A DNA stretch of 64,000 bases, taken from assembly GCA_023428905.1 (NCBI GenBank), contig JAEYWP010000008.1, positions 124,001 to 188,000 on the forward strand, in the 5' to 3' direction. Below are positions 18,669 to 26,843 of the stretch, piece after piece. The notes under the pieces are model-generated. The model did no database searches. It saw nothing but the letters and a program-made list of their open reading frames with translations, and was not told the origin of the DNA. The first letter of the stretch is position 1, and every line of letters starts with the position of its first letter. Source of the DNA: Verrucomicrobiota bacterium. GTDB lineage: Bacteria > Verrucomicrobiota > Verrucomicrobiia > Opitutales > Opitutaceae. A program made the translations under genes and the position numbers.

Positions 18669-19712
18669 TCACTGGCCGAGGACCCAGGAGAAGATCAGGG
18701 GGGCGACGATGGTGGCGTCGCTCTCCACGATAAACTTGGGCGTGGTCTCGCCGAGCTTGCCCCAGGTGATCTTCTCATTGGGGACCGCGCCGGAATAGCT
18801 GCCGTAGCTGGTGGTGGAATCACTGATCTGGCAGAAGTAGCCCCAGAGCGGGACCTCGTCGCGCTGCAGGTCCTGGTGAAGCATCGGCACCACGCAGATC
18901 GGGAAGTCGCCAGCGATGCCGCCGCCGATCTGGAAGAAGCCGATCGAGCCCGTGCCACCGCGCAGGTTGCGCGCGTTCTTTTCGTACCACGACGCCAGCA
19001 CGGTCATGTATTCGATGCCGGTGCGCACGGTGTGAACGTTTTTCACGTCCCCGCTGATCACATGGCCGGTGTACATGTTGCCGAGGGTGGAGTCCTCCCA
19101 GCCCGGCACCCACATCGGGATGTTCTTCTCACAGGCGGCGAGCATCCAGGAGTTCTTTGGATCGATCTGGTAGCTCTTCTTCAGCTTCCCGCCGCGCAGG
19201 ATCTTGAACATGAACTCGTGCGGGAAATAACGCTCGCCGGCGCGGTCCGCCTTCACCCACTCCTCGAGCACCACGGCCTCGATCCGGCGCATCGCCTCCA
19301 TCTCCGGAATGCAGGTATCGGTGACGCGGTTCATGTGACGCTGCAGCAGGGCCTGCTCATCCGCCGGGGTGAGATCGCGGTAGTGCGGCACCCGTTCGTA
19401 ATAGTCGTGGGCGACCAGATTGAAGATGTCCTCCTCGAGGTTGGCGCCGGTGCAGACGATGGCGTGGATCTTGTCCTGCCGGATCATCTCGGCGAGGGTG
19501 ATGCCGAGCTCCGCCGTCGACATCGCGCCCGCGATCGTGACGAGCATTTTCCCGCCTTTTTCCAGGTGGGTCTCGTAACCCTTGGCGGCGTCCACCAAGG
19601 CAGCCGCATTGAAGTGTCGGTAGTTCTGGGCGATGAACTTCGAGACCGGGCCCTTCTTCTTCGCGAGATCCGCATTCGAGGGCGACTTGGTCTTCTTGGC
19701 TTTCTGCTTCAT
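18669..19712 (-). CDS. Deoxyhypusine synthase family protein
   Basis: 347 residues from the ATG at 19712. It aligns with deoxyhypusine synthase along its length: ITLAEMIRQDKIHAIVCTGAN, EDIFNLVAHDYY, GGGIAGDFPICV and the C-terminal EKITWGKLGETTPKF followed by VESDATIVAPLIFSW. Lys319 in WGKL matches the catalytic Lys329 of human DHS that forms the enzyme-imine intermediate. Eukaryotic DHS transfers the aminobutyl group of spermidine to eIF5A; bacteria lack eIF5A, so this enzyme probably acts on a polyamine (a homospermidine-synthase-like reaction is plausible) or on an unknown protein. NAD should be the cofactor. It is a single gene next to a DMT transporter. Confidence 0.85.
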   Translation of the reverse strand: MKQKAKKTKSPSNADLAKKKGPVSKFIAQNYRHFNAAALVDAAKGYETHLEKGGKMLVTIAGAMSTAELGITLAEMIRQDKIHAIVCTGANLEEDIFNLVAHDYYERVPHYRDLTPADEQALLQRHMNRVTDTCIPEMEAMRRIEAVVLEEWVKADRAGERYFPHEFMFKILRGGKLKKSYQIDPKNSWMLAACEKNIPMWVPGWEDSTLGNMYTGHVISGDVKNVHTVRTGIEYMTVLASWYEKNARNLRGGTGSIGFFQIGGGIAGDFPICVVPMLHQDLQRDEVPLWGYFCQISDSTTSYGSYSGAVPNEKITWGKLGETTPKFIVESDATIVAPLIFSWVLGQ

Positions 19713-19819
19713 AAGTTGCGCAGAACTAGAGAGGGGCACGACGGAAGCGCCACAAAAAACATGCCACCGGCGGCCAATTCTGCCTGGATGACACGTTTCC
19801 GCCGGATGCTCCCCCCGCC

Positions 19820-20779
19820 ATGCTGGGCGCCCTCCTCACCACCGTCTTTTTTTCCCTCTCCTCGATCTTCGCCAACCGCGCGATCCGCAGCGTCGGCGCT
19901 ACCCGCGCCAACCTGGGACGGCTCCTCGTGGCGTTCGTCTGCCTGGCGACTTGGGCGCACCTGCTCCCGGTCTGGTTTGGGATCGGCGGCAGCGGCCTCG
20001 AAGGCGCGGGTCGAAACCACTTTCTGCTCAGCGGGCTGATCGGGATGGGGCTGGGAGACCTCGCGGTTTTCGCCGCGCTGCCCCTGCTCGGCGCGCGGCT
20101 CACGGTGGTCGTGACCCAGTGCCTCGCGGCGCCAATCGCGGCGCTGACAGAATGGGCTTGGCTGGGCACCCGGCTGAACGGCTCCCAGGCCGGCTGGAGC
20201 CTGCTTGTCCTCGGCGGCGTCGCCCTTGCCCTCGCCCCCTCCCGTCGCCACCCACCGCGCGTGCAGGTGCGACCCGCCGGCATCCTGTTCGGGATCGCGG
20301 CCGCCGCGGGCCAGGGGATCGGCGCTGCCGTGAGCCGGAAGGCATATGAACTCACCGCCGCAGCGGGCCAGTCGATCGATGGGCTCAGCGCAACCTATCA
20401 ACGCCTCCTCGGTGGCATCGTGCTGACGGTGCTGTTTTTCGCCGCCCAACGCCTCCTCCGCCCGACTGCCGAGTCGATGCCGGTGCGGGAGGAGCCTTCC
20501 CCGACGGAGCCCGCTGGCGGCGGCGCACTGCGTTCCGTTTTTGTGCGGTGGCGCTGGACTCTCTGCAACGGGTTGAGCGGTCCGGTGCTCGGGGTCAGCT
20601 GCTATCAATGGGCCCTGGGCACGACCCCGTCGGGACTGGTGCTCCCGATTGTCGCCACCACCCCCATCGTCACGCTTCCCCTCGCGTATTGGATCGACGG
20701 GGAACGCCCCACCCTCCGCTCGGTGCTCGGCAGCCTGATAGCGGTCGGAGGCGTGGTCGCCCTCGCACTCGCCCGCTGA
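19820..20779 (+). CDS. EamA/DMT-family transporter
   Basis: 319 residues with about ten hydrophobic segments in two EamA repeats, first starting LLTTVFFSLSSIFANRAI and second around GILFGIAAAAGQGIGAAVSRKAYE. The C-terminal repeat ends with LGSLIAVGGVVALALAR. A polar insertion lies between about residues 213-240. Such proteins export or exchange small metabolites; the substrate is unknown. It is divergent from the DHS-like gene (107-base gap). A link to polyamine handling is only positional. Confidence 0.82.
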   Translation: MLGALLTTVFFSLSSIFANRAIRSVGATRANLGRLLVAFVCLATWAHLLPVWFGIGGSGLEGAGRNHFLLSGLIGMGLGDLAVFAALPLLGARLTVVVTQCLAAPIAALTEWAWLGTRLNGSQAGWSLLVLGGVALALAPSRRHPPRVQVRPAGILFGIAAAAGQGIGAAVSRKAYELTAAAGQSIDGLSATYQRLLGGIVLTVLFFAAQRLLRPTAESMPVREEPSPTEPAGGGALRSVFVRWRWTLCNGLSGPVLGVSCYQWALGTTPSGLVLPIVATTPIVTLPLAYWIDGERPTLRSVLGSLIAVGGVVALALAR

Positions 20780-20840
20780 CAGGCGGGCAGCAGACCGGCG
20801 TTGACGTCGGACGGGGCCGCCGGGTTTGCTGTCGACCTTC

Positions 20841-22736
20841 ATGCTCACGATCGCCGACGTCACCAAGTCCTATGGCACACGCACCCTCTTCACGGAGGTG
20901 TCGCTTTTTGTCGCGCGCACGGACCGTCTCGGCCTGGTGGGTCCCAACGGCGCGGGCAAGTCCACCCTCTTCAACCTGATCCTGGGCGAGGAATCGGCCG
21001 ACGAGGGCACCATCACCTGGGAACGCGGGGCGGACTTTGGCTTCCTCCCGCAGGAGAGCGCCCCAGTGGGCAACGAGACCATCCTCGAGATCGCCACCAG
21101 TGGGAAGAAACTGCACCTGGACGAGGATGACACCGACTACGACATCGATTGGACGCTCGAACCGCGGGCAAAAAAGATTCTCGCCGGCCTGGGTTTCCGC
21201 GAACACGACCACGACCGCCAGGCGAAGACTTTTTCCGGCGGCTGGGTGATGCGCGCCCACCTCGCGCGCCTCCTCGTGAGCGAGCCCGCCCTGCTCCTTC
21301 TCGACGAACCGACCAATCACCTCGATCTCGAGGCCCTGCTCTGGTTCCAGGATTATCTCACGCGTTATCCCGGCGGCCTGATCATCATCTCCCACGATCG
21401 CGCCTTCCTCAACACCCTGTGCACCGGGATCCTCGAGCTGCGCAGCGGGCGCCTTCATCGCTACACCGGCAACTACGACGACTACATCGCGGAAAAGGCG
21501 GCGCGCAAGGAGCAGCAACTCGCCCAGTACAAGAACCAGCAGCGCGAGATCGCCCACCTGCAGAAGTTCGTCGACCGCTTCGGGGCCAAGGCGTCCCTCG
21601 CCTCGCGGGCCAAGTCGAAGGAAAAGCAGATCGAGCGCCTGCAGGAAGACGCAATCGAGGAGCCGGAGGAGGAGCTGAAGCGGGTCAACTTCAAGTTCCC
21701 CCAGCCGCCGCGTTCCGGGCTGAAGGTGATCGAGCTGGAAAAGGTCGAACAGGCCTACGGCGATCTCGTCGTGTATCGAAATCTCAACTTCACGGCGGAG
21801 CGCGGGCAGCGCACCGTCCTGGTCGGTCCCAACGGCGCGGGCAAGTCGACCCTCCTGAAGATCCTTGCCGACGTTGTCCCGATCCGGGCCGGCACCCGCG
21901 AGCTGGGCAGCAACGTCACCCTGGGCTACTTCTCCCAGAACCGCCTCGACACCCTCCGCGCCGACGCGACCGTCTTCGACAACGTGATGGAGCTGCGGAC
22001 CAGCGAGAACAATCTGACCGAGCAGCAGGCGCGGGCCATCCTGGGCGCGTTCCTCTTCCGCAAGGACGACGTCTTCAAGAAGGTCTCAGTCCTTTCCGGC
22101 GGTGAAAAATCGCGTCTCGCCCTGGCGCGCCTGCTGGTGAATCCGCCCAATCTGCTGTTGATGGACGAGCCCACCACCCACCTCGACATCCCGTCGATCG
22201 ACGCCCTGGTGGGCGCGCTGAAGAACTTCGAGGGCACGTTGATCTTCATCAGCCACGACGTCTATTTCATCCGCGCCCTCGCCCTCAACGTGCTGCACGT
22301 CCACGCCGGGCGACTCACGTCCTACGCGGGCAACTACGATTATTACCTCGAGAAGTCGCGTGCGACCAACGAACGCGCCGCCCTCACCGCCGGTTTCACC
22401 GACGCCCGTCCGGCCAGCCAGGCCACCCGCCCGGCGGCCGCGGCGGCTCCGGCCAAGTCCGCCGAACAGCTCAAGACCGAGCAGCGCGCACGCGCGGCCG
22501 AGGTCAAGCGGCTGCGCATCGAGGTGGGCAAGCTCGAGCAACGCGTCTCCCAGCTCGAATCGAAGCAGGCCGAGCTGGCCGCCGCCCTGGAGGCACCGGA
22601 AACCTATTCCGACCCGGGCAAACCCCAGCACCTCAATCGCGAGCTGAGCACCATCGTGGACCAGATCACCCAGGCGACGGCGGAATGGGAAGCGGCCGCC
22701 TCGCGTCTCGCCGACCTGGAAAAACAGGCCGACTGA
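20841..22736 (+). CDS. ABC-F family ATP-binding protein
   Basis: 631 residues from the ATG at 20841. It has two ATPase domains in tandem without membrane segments. Both have Walker A GPNGAGKST; the signatures are FSGGWVMRAHLARLL and LSGGEKSRLALARLL; both Walker B motifs end in LLLDEPTNHLD or LLMDEPTTHLD. The linker between the domains is charged and coiled (KEKQIERLQEDAIEEPEEELKR). The C-terminal extension is another coiled coil, as in Uup/YheS. ABC-F proteins act on the ribosome in translation or antibiotic protection. It is 61 bases after the DMT gene and may share its transcript. Confidence 0.92.
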   Translation: MLTIADVTKSYGTRTLFTEVSLFVARTDRLGLVGPNGAGKSTLFNLILGEESADEGTITWERGADFGFLPQESAPVGNETILEIATSGKKLHLDEDDTDYDIDWTLEPRAKKILAGLGFREHDHDRQAKTFSGGWVMRAHLARLLVSEPALLLLDEPTNHLDLEALLWFQDYLTRYPGGLIIISHDRAFLNTLCTGILELRSGRLHRYTGNYDDYIAEKAARKEQQLAQYKNQQREIAHLQKFVDRFGAKASLASRAKSKEKQIERLQEDAIEEPEEELKRVNFKFPQPPRSGLKVIELEKVEQAYGDLVVYRNLNFTAERGQRTVLVGPNGAGKSTLLKILADVVPIRAGTRELGSNVTLGYFSQNRLDTLRADATVFDNVMELRTSENNLTEQQARAILGAFLFRKDDVFKKVSVLSGGEKSRLALARLLVNPPNLLLMDEPTTHLDIPSIDALVGALKNFEGTLIFISHDVYFIRALALNVLHVHAGRLTSYAGNYDYYLEKSRATNERAALTAGFTDARPASQATRPAAAAAPAKSAEQLKTEQRARAAEVKRLRIEVGKLEQRVSQLESKQAELAAALEAPETYSDPGKPQHLNRELSTIVDQITQATAEWEAAASRLADLEKQAD

Positions 22737-22798
22737 CCCGCTCCGCCACGGGCGCCGCGCCGGCGCCCCCCCGGGGGACGGGGGCCCGCACGCCGCAC

Positions 22799-23509
22799 CT
22801 ACTTGCGCCTGAGCACGAGCATCGCATCGCTTCCGGAGAAGAACTCGTAGTCGACCTCCACCAGCTGGCTGTCGATGCCTTCTTCCGCCAGGGCGATCCG
22901 CAGGCGTCCAAGTTCCGGATACTTCCGCCCGTTGGGGCCGACCACCGGATGAATCCGCACATCCTCGCGGCTGACCCGGACGAGCTCGCGGCAGGCCGCG
23001 AGGTGGAAATCGAAATCCAGCCTCCGCGCATAGACGAAAAGCAGGTGCGCGCAGAGAACGGTATCGAAGGCCTGGTCAAAGAACGGCAGCAGCGGCAGCG
23101 AGGCGCCGAGGTAGCGCCCGTGGGCGAAGCCGGTGGCGTAGTCCGCCAGGAAACGTTCCGCCGCCGACCGGCGGCTGAGCTCGGCCTCCTCGAAGGACCC
23201 GAAGGCCTTGAACCGGAACAGGTGCGCCTTCTCCTGCATTTGCGCGACCATGGTGCGGTAGTCCGCCCCGACACGCTCGGTCAGCTCCTCGACCGACCCG
23301 CCGTAAAGCGGGTCGACCGCGACTGCATCGATGCCACGGCGGGTGGCCTCGGCGGTGAACGAGGACGGCCCGGCGGCGACGTCGAGGACCGACCGGCCCT
23401 TCAGCCGCGGGAGGTCGAGGGCAAAGAACTGCGTGTATTCAGCCAGGGTGCGGCCGAAGAAGGCGAACGAGGGAACGTCGAGTTCCGGTTGGGTGAGCAG
23501 TGCATTCAT
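22799..23509 (-). CDS. SAM-dependent methyltransferase-like protein
   Basis: 236 residues from the ATG at 23509. A Rossmann methyltransferase core is seen: GRSVLDVAAGPSSFTAEA (SAM motif I), IDAVAVDPLYGG (acidic loop), FDTVLCAHLLFVYARRLDF (motif IV region) and RELVRVSREDVRIHPVV. The substrate is unknown. An in-frame open stretch reaches further upstream but contains a strong intrinsic terminator and structured RNA, so it is taken as 5' leader. The gene is convergent with the ABC-F gene. Its leader suggests regulation by transcription attenuation. Confidence 0.78.
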   Translation of the reverse strand: MNALLTQPELDVPSFAFFGRTLAEYTQFFALDLPRLKGRSVLDVAAGPSSFTAEATRRGIDAVAVDPLYGGSVEELTERVGADYRTMVAQMQEKAHLFRFKAFGSFEEAELSRRSAAERFLADYATGFAHGRYLGASLPLLPFFDQAFDTVLCAHLLFVYARRLDFDFHLAACRELVRVSREDVRIHPVVGPNGRKYPELGRLRIALAEEGIDSQLVEVDYEFFSGSDAMLVLRRK

Positions 23510-23550
23510 GGCATGGTAAAAATGGGCGCGGACAGGGATGATTTTTGGGC

Positions 23551-23581
23551 AATAAAAAACCCGACTCGGGTGGGAGTCGGG
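23551..23581 (-). terminator. Intrinsic terminator in the leader of the methyltransferase gene
   Basis: On the minus strand CCCGACTC pairs with GAGTCGGG around a 6-base loop and is followed directly by TTTTTTATT. It ends about 40 bases before the ATG at 23509. It would stop transcripts from upstream unless another fold prevents it. Confidence 0.75.
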
Positions 23582-23656
23582 CTCGGCGAAAACGAGTGAT
23601 GTGGTTTTTATTCCACTACGAGGTTGGGTCTGTCCCACCCCGCGATCGCCGAGCCC
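23579..23656 (-). ncRNA. Candidate structured leader RNA (riboswitch-like or small RNA)
   Basis: A perfect 11-base-pair closing stem joins 23579-23589 with 23646-23656. Inside are two smaller hairpins: 622-628 with 634-640 (six of seven pairs) and GTGG/CCAC at 23601-23616. The 3' strand of the closing stem shares its last three bases with the 5' strand of the terminator at 23551-23581, so the two folds may compete. It precedes a methyltransferase on the same strand. No known riboswitch consensus was recognised. The ligand or role is unknown; it may also be a free small RNA. Confidence 0.45.
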
Positions 23657-23791
23657 CGACGTGCCACCATGCGCGTGCAAGAGCCCCCGTCGTAACGGAT
23701 TTGGAGACTCGGCGCATGGACGTGGAGCAAGGCATCGGCCTCGGGAGATGAGGCGTCGCGGGTGCGACGGCAAGCCAGAATTCTGGAAGCA

Positions 23792-23828
23792 TCCCCACGA
23801 TCAGGGTTTTCCCGTAGTGTCGTGGGGA
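23792..23828 (-). terminator. Hairpin after the receiver/coiled-coil gene
   Basis: A 9-base-pair stem (TCCCCACGA with its complement) contains an inner AGGG/CCC pairing. It begins nine bases after the stop at 23837. No T run follows; a 12-base palindrome CCAGAATTCTGG lies just beyond at 23775-23786. Termination is plausible but not certain. Confidence 0.4.
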
Positions 23829-23836
23829 CGGCAGGA

Positions 23837-25258
23837 TCACTCGTCGCGGCTGCGTCCGAGGAGGGATTTCGCCATCTCGAACGGTGCGCGGGACAGCGGC
23901 TTTTTCACGCCGGGAGGAACGCCGGGCGTCGGGGTCGCGTAGGAAACGGTGTTGGCGCTGGTGGCGGGAGGCAGGCCCTTCAGTTTGCGCTCCTGTTCGC
24001 CGACCTTGCCGGCCATCTCCTCGATCTTCGCCTCACGGCGCTTCAGGTCCATCTCCAGCTCGCGCATCGCCATGCGCTCGTCGCGGAAGACGGCCCGCTC
24101 GGCCTCGAGCAGGTCGGTGGCGCGCTGCAGTTTTTCCCAGGCGGCCTTGACCGCGGCGTCGTCGTTGAAGGGGGAGCGGGACTGCGGGCGGGAGCTGAAC
24201 CAGAGCACCCGGTCCGCCTCGAGCTGGGCCTGGAGCTGGCGGAGTCGCGCCTCGTAATCGCGAAGGTTGTTCTCCTGTTCCCGCAGGAGATCGAGGTCCT
24301 CGTGCCAGCGGCGGCGCTCCTGGGCCAGCTGTGTCTTTTCATGCTGGATACGCGCGCTTTCCTCGCGGAGGCGGGACTCCTCCGCCGAAAGGCGGCCGCG
24401 AAGCTGGTCGACCTCCGTCTTTTCGCGGACGAGTTCGTCGGGGGACTTGCCAAAGGGGGACATGCTCTGGGTGGAGACGTTGAGCTTGCGGCGCTCCTCC
24501 TCCAGGGCGCTGCGCTCGCGGTCGAGTTCGGAGCGGGCCTCGGCCAGGGCACGGGCCTTCTGGTCGATCAGGGCCTGCGCCGCCGCCGCCATCTCGCGCT
24601 GCGTCCGCAGCTCGGCAAACTCGTTCTGCACCCGCAGTGTATCCGCATTCTGCGACAAAAGGGTCTTCAGCTCGGCCTCCAGCGCGGCCTTCTCGTGCTC
24701 GAGCCGTTCGGCCTTGGCCTCCAGCATGGCGCGCTCCTTCGCCCCGCGCATCAGTTCCTGGCGCAGGTCGGGGGTGTTGAACGGATCCGCCGTCTGCGTG
24801 GTGTCGGAGGTTCCGATGGTCTGGAGCACGGCCTCGGCCTCGGCGAGGTCTCCCGGGGTGAGCAGGTCCTCATCGGCCGCCACCGGGGTGGGAAGGCGGA
24901 GGAGGTTGGTCACGCGGCGCAGGAGCGGACGCAGGTCATTGCCGACCGGCAGCACGTCGCTCAGGCCCATCCGAATCCCCTTCACAATCAAGGGAAGCTC
25001 CAACTGGGGCACCACCAGGATCACCGGCACGGTGGGCTGGATTTTTTTCAGCGACTCGACGAATTCGAAATCCTGCGCTCCCGAGAGCTGGGCGTCGACG
25101 AGGGCGAGGTCAAACCACTCCACGCGGGCTGTCTCCAGGGCGGTCTCGGATTCCGTGAAGGCGCGAAGGTCATATCCGGCATCGGCAAGCATGAGCACCA
25201 GGCGGCGCTTCATCTTCGCATCCGCGTGTACGATGAGGATTTTTTTCACCAGGTTCAT
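23837..25258 (-). CDS. Receiver-like domain fused to a long coiled coil
   Basis: 473 residues from the ATG at 25258. Residues 5-125 are receiver-like with Asp55 (LVDAQLSG), but the N-terminal acidic pair is replaced by HAD and the usual Lys near DVLPVGNDL is absent, so phosphorylation is doubtful. Residues about 165-440 are a continuous heptad-rich coiled coil (EKAALEAELKTLL, RSELDRERSALEEERRKL, QERRRWHEDLDLLREQENNLRD). The tail is PLSRAPFEMAKSLLGRSRDE. The layout recalls FrzS of Myxococcus (pseudo-receiver plus coiled coil), a polarity and motility protein; the analogy is only architectural. Confidence 0.78.
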   Translation of the reverse strand: MNLVKKILIVHADAKMKRRLVLMLADAGYDLRAFTESETALETARVEWFDLALVDAQLSGAQDFEFVESLKKIQPTVPVILVVPQLELPLIVKGIRMGLSDVLPVGNDLRPLLRRVTNLLRLPTPVAADEDLLTPGDLAEAEAVLQTIGTSDTTQTADPFNTPDLRQELMRGAKERAMLEAKAERLEHEKAALEAELKTLLSQNADTLRVQNEFAELRTQREMAAAAQALIDQKARALAEARSELDRERSALEEERRKLNVSTQSMSPFGKSPDELVREKTEVDQLRGRLSAEESRLREESARIQHEKTQLAQERRRWHEDLDLLREQENNLRDYEARLRQLQAQLEADRVLWFSSRPQSRSPFNDDAAVKAAWEKLQRATDLLEAERAVFRDERMAMRELEMDLKRREAKIEEMAGKVGEQERKLKGLPPATSANTVSYATPTPGVPPGVKKPLSRAPFEMAKSLLGRSRDE

Positions 25259-25420
25259 GATCGGTCTTGTTGACCAACCGTAGGCCTTGCCCTCCGCGGC
25301 GCCACGCAAGAGCGAACGCACCCGGGGTATTTACCCCTCGTTTACCCCCAGCTGCAGATTCCTGACACCAGTCTCCGCAGCCTTGACGGTTTTTTGACCA
25401 ATCTCCTCGCCCCACGCCGG

Positions 25421-25551
25421 TTTAGCCACGGATGGACACGGATACGAACAGCGAGCCTGTCGGTCTTGAGCGCAAGAGGTGAGTCCATCGGTGGTCGAAG
25501 GGGTCACCGTCGAGCCCCTCGATGCCTTCATCCGTGATCATCCGTGGTTCG
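25421..25551. repeat. Gene-less inverted-repeat element of the ACCACGGATG family
   Basis: The left end TTTAGCCACGGATGGACACG and the right end TTCATCCGTGATCATCCGTGG face inwards in the same way as the ends of the 429-base element at 27642-28070. Between them are about 80 bases without an open gene. It fits an internal-deletion or MITE-like derivative. The rest of the gap 25259-25595 shows nothing else recognisable. Confidence 0.6.
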
Positions 25552-25595
25552 CAATGGGTTGCTCGTTATCGGCGGTCCGCCGCGGCGGTGGACGT

Positions 25596-26825
25596 TCAGG
25601 TGCGGAAAAGCACGGACTCGCGCTTGAACATTTTGACCGCCAGGAACAACGCGAGCGACCCGTAGAGGCAGGAGGAGAGGAAACTCACCAGCATCATCAG
25701 CACGGGGTAACTGCCGGAGACCAGTTCCTTGCTCAAGAGTGAGACGTTGAGCACGGGCACGAAGGCCATGCCGAGGCTGAGCTCCACCCCCGGGAGCATG
25801 GCGGCGACGGCCGGCAGGATAATCACCATCATGAAAGGTGAGATGTAGGTCTGCGCCTCCTTGTGACTCTTGGCAAAAAGAGCGGTGGTGAAAAGGATTG
25901 CCGCAAACATGGCGGCGAGCGGCACCACCATGACGAACACACCGAGCACGCCGAGGGGGTCGATCATGGGGATGGTCGGCGCTGACGCGGCTCCGGCGTT
26001 CTTGGCCGCGGCGGTGAGCTTGTCCTGCAGCATCGCCGCCATGCCGATCGCACTGAGCGTGAGGGAGAGCACGGACACCACCACGGTGGAGAGGGAGACG
26101 GCGAGGACGGTGAGAAATTTGCCGAGAACCAGTTCCGTGCGACCCACCGGGCTGCAGAGGATGGTCTCCATCGTGCCCCGCTCCTTTTCACCCGCGGTGA
26201 GGTCGATCGCCGGATACATCGCGCCGATAAAGCTGAGCAGGATCAGAAGGTAGGGCACAAAACCGCCAAAAAGGTTGCCACCCACCTTCTCCGGCGGGGC
26301 CACATTCTGGCGCTTGATCTCGAACGGCTTCACGAACGTCGCCGGCAGGTTGCGGGCGGTCAGCTGCGCCTGGACGACGTTCTGGCGGTACTCGTTGAGC
26401 ACCCGGTCCAGTTCACCCGCGGCGAAGCCCGATTTCATCTCACCCTCATAGGTGTAGATCCGGACGGTGCGGCTTTCCCCATCGACCAGGGCGTGGTCGA
26501 AGTCGGGCGGGATCTCCACCGCGGCGCGGACACGCTTGTTGGAGATCTGGTGCGCGTAGTCCTCGGCCTCCGGCACGACCCGGAGTTTCGTACTGGCCTC
26601 GAACGCCTGGCGCAGGGCGGGCGAGTGCGCCGCGCCGATGATCATCACCGCGGGCGTTTCATCCTTCGCCTTCGAGACCAGCTTCACCATCACCAGCCCG
26701 AAGCCGAACATCAGTCCGGGGATGAGGAGGGCGGGGAAGACCAGCATCGAGATCAGCGTCCGCCGGTCGCGGAGCGCATCTCGTACTTCCTTCGCAACTA
26801 CAGTCCAGATCTGATTCCAGTTCAT
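25596..26825 (-). CDS. natB: ABC transporter permease, NatB-like
   Basis: 409 residues. One N-terminal membrane segment (RTLISMLVFPALLIPGLMFGFG) precedes a periplasmic or external loop of about 150 residues. Five or more C-terminal segments follow, starting FGGFVPYLLILLSFIGAMYPAID. Between them is the ABC-2 signature-like TAGEKERGTMETILCSPVGRTELVLGK. This fold matches the NatB/ABC-2 permeases that work with a NatA ATPase to extrude Na+ or other substrates. It is 18 bases downstream of the ATPase gene. The substrate is unknown. Confidence 0.88.
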   Translation of the reverse strand: MNWNQIWTVVAKEVRDALRDRRTLISMLVFPALLIPGLMFGFGLVMVKLVSKAKDETPAVMIIGAAHSPALRQAFEASTKLRVVPEAEDYAHQISNKRVRAAVEIPPDFDHALVDGESRTVRIYTYEGEMKSGFAAGELDRVLNEYRQNVVQAQLTARNLPATFVKPFEIKRQNVAPPEKVGGNLFGGFVPYLLILLSFIGAMYPAIDLTAGEKERGTMETILCSPVGRTELVLGKFLTVLAVSLSTVVVSVLSLTLSAIGMAAMLQDKLTAAAKNAGAASAPTIPMIDPLGVLGVFVMVVPLAAMFAAILFTTALFAKSHKEAQTYISPFMMVIILPAVAAMLPGVELSLGMAFVPVLNVSLLSKELVSGSYPVLMMLVSFLSSCLYGSLALFLAVKMFKRESVLFRT

Positions 26826-26843
26826 GGTCGGGTCTTTTGGGGG

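Noticed and set aside
23579..23656. A known riboswitch class such as SAM-I, SAM-II, SAH or cobalamin
   Set aside because: None of their conserved cores was recognised. A covariance-model search would decide.
22799..23773. Extended start for the methyltransferase at 23773
   Set aside because: The extra 88 residues would be translated across a strong intrinsic terminator and a stem-loop region. The SAM domain begins well after the ATG at 23509.
25259..25595. Possible small gene on the minus strand in this gap
   Set aside because: Short frames here run through the inverted repeats and have no domain, ribosome-binding site or codon pattern like that of the neighbours.
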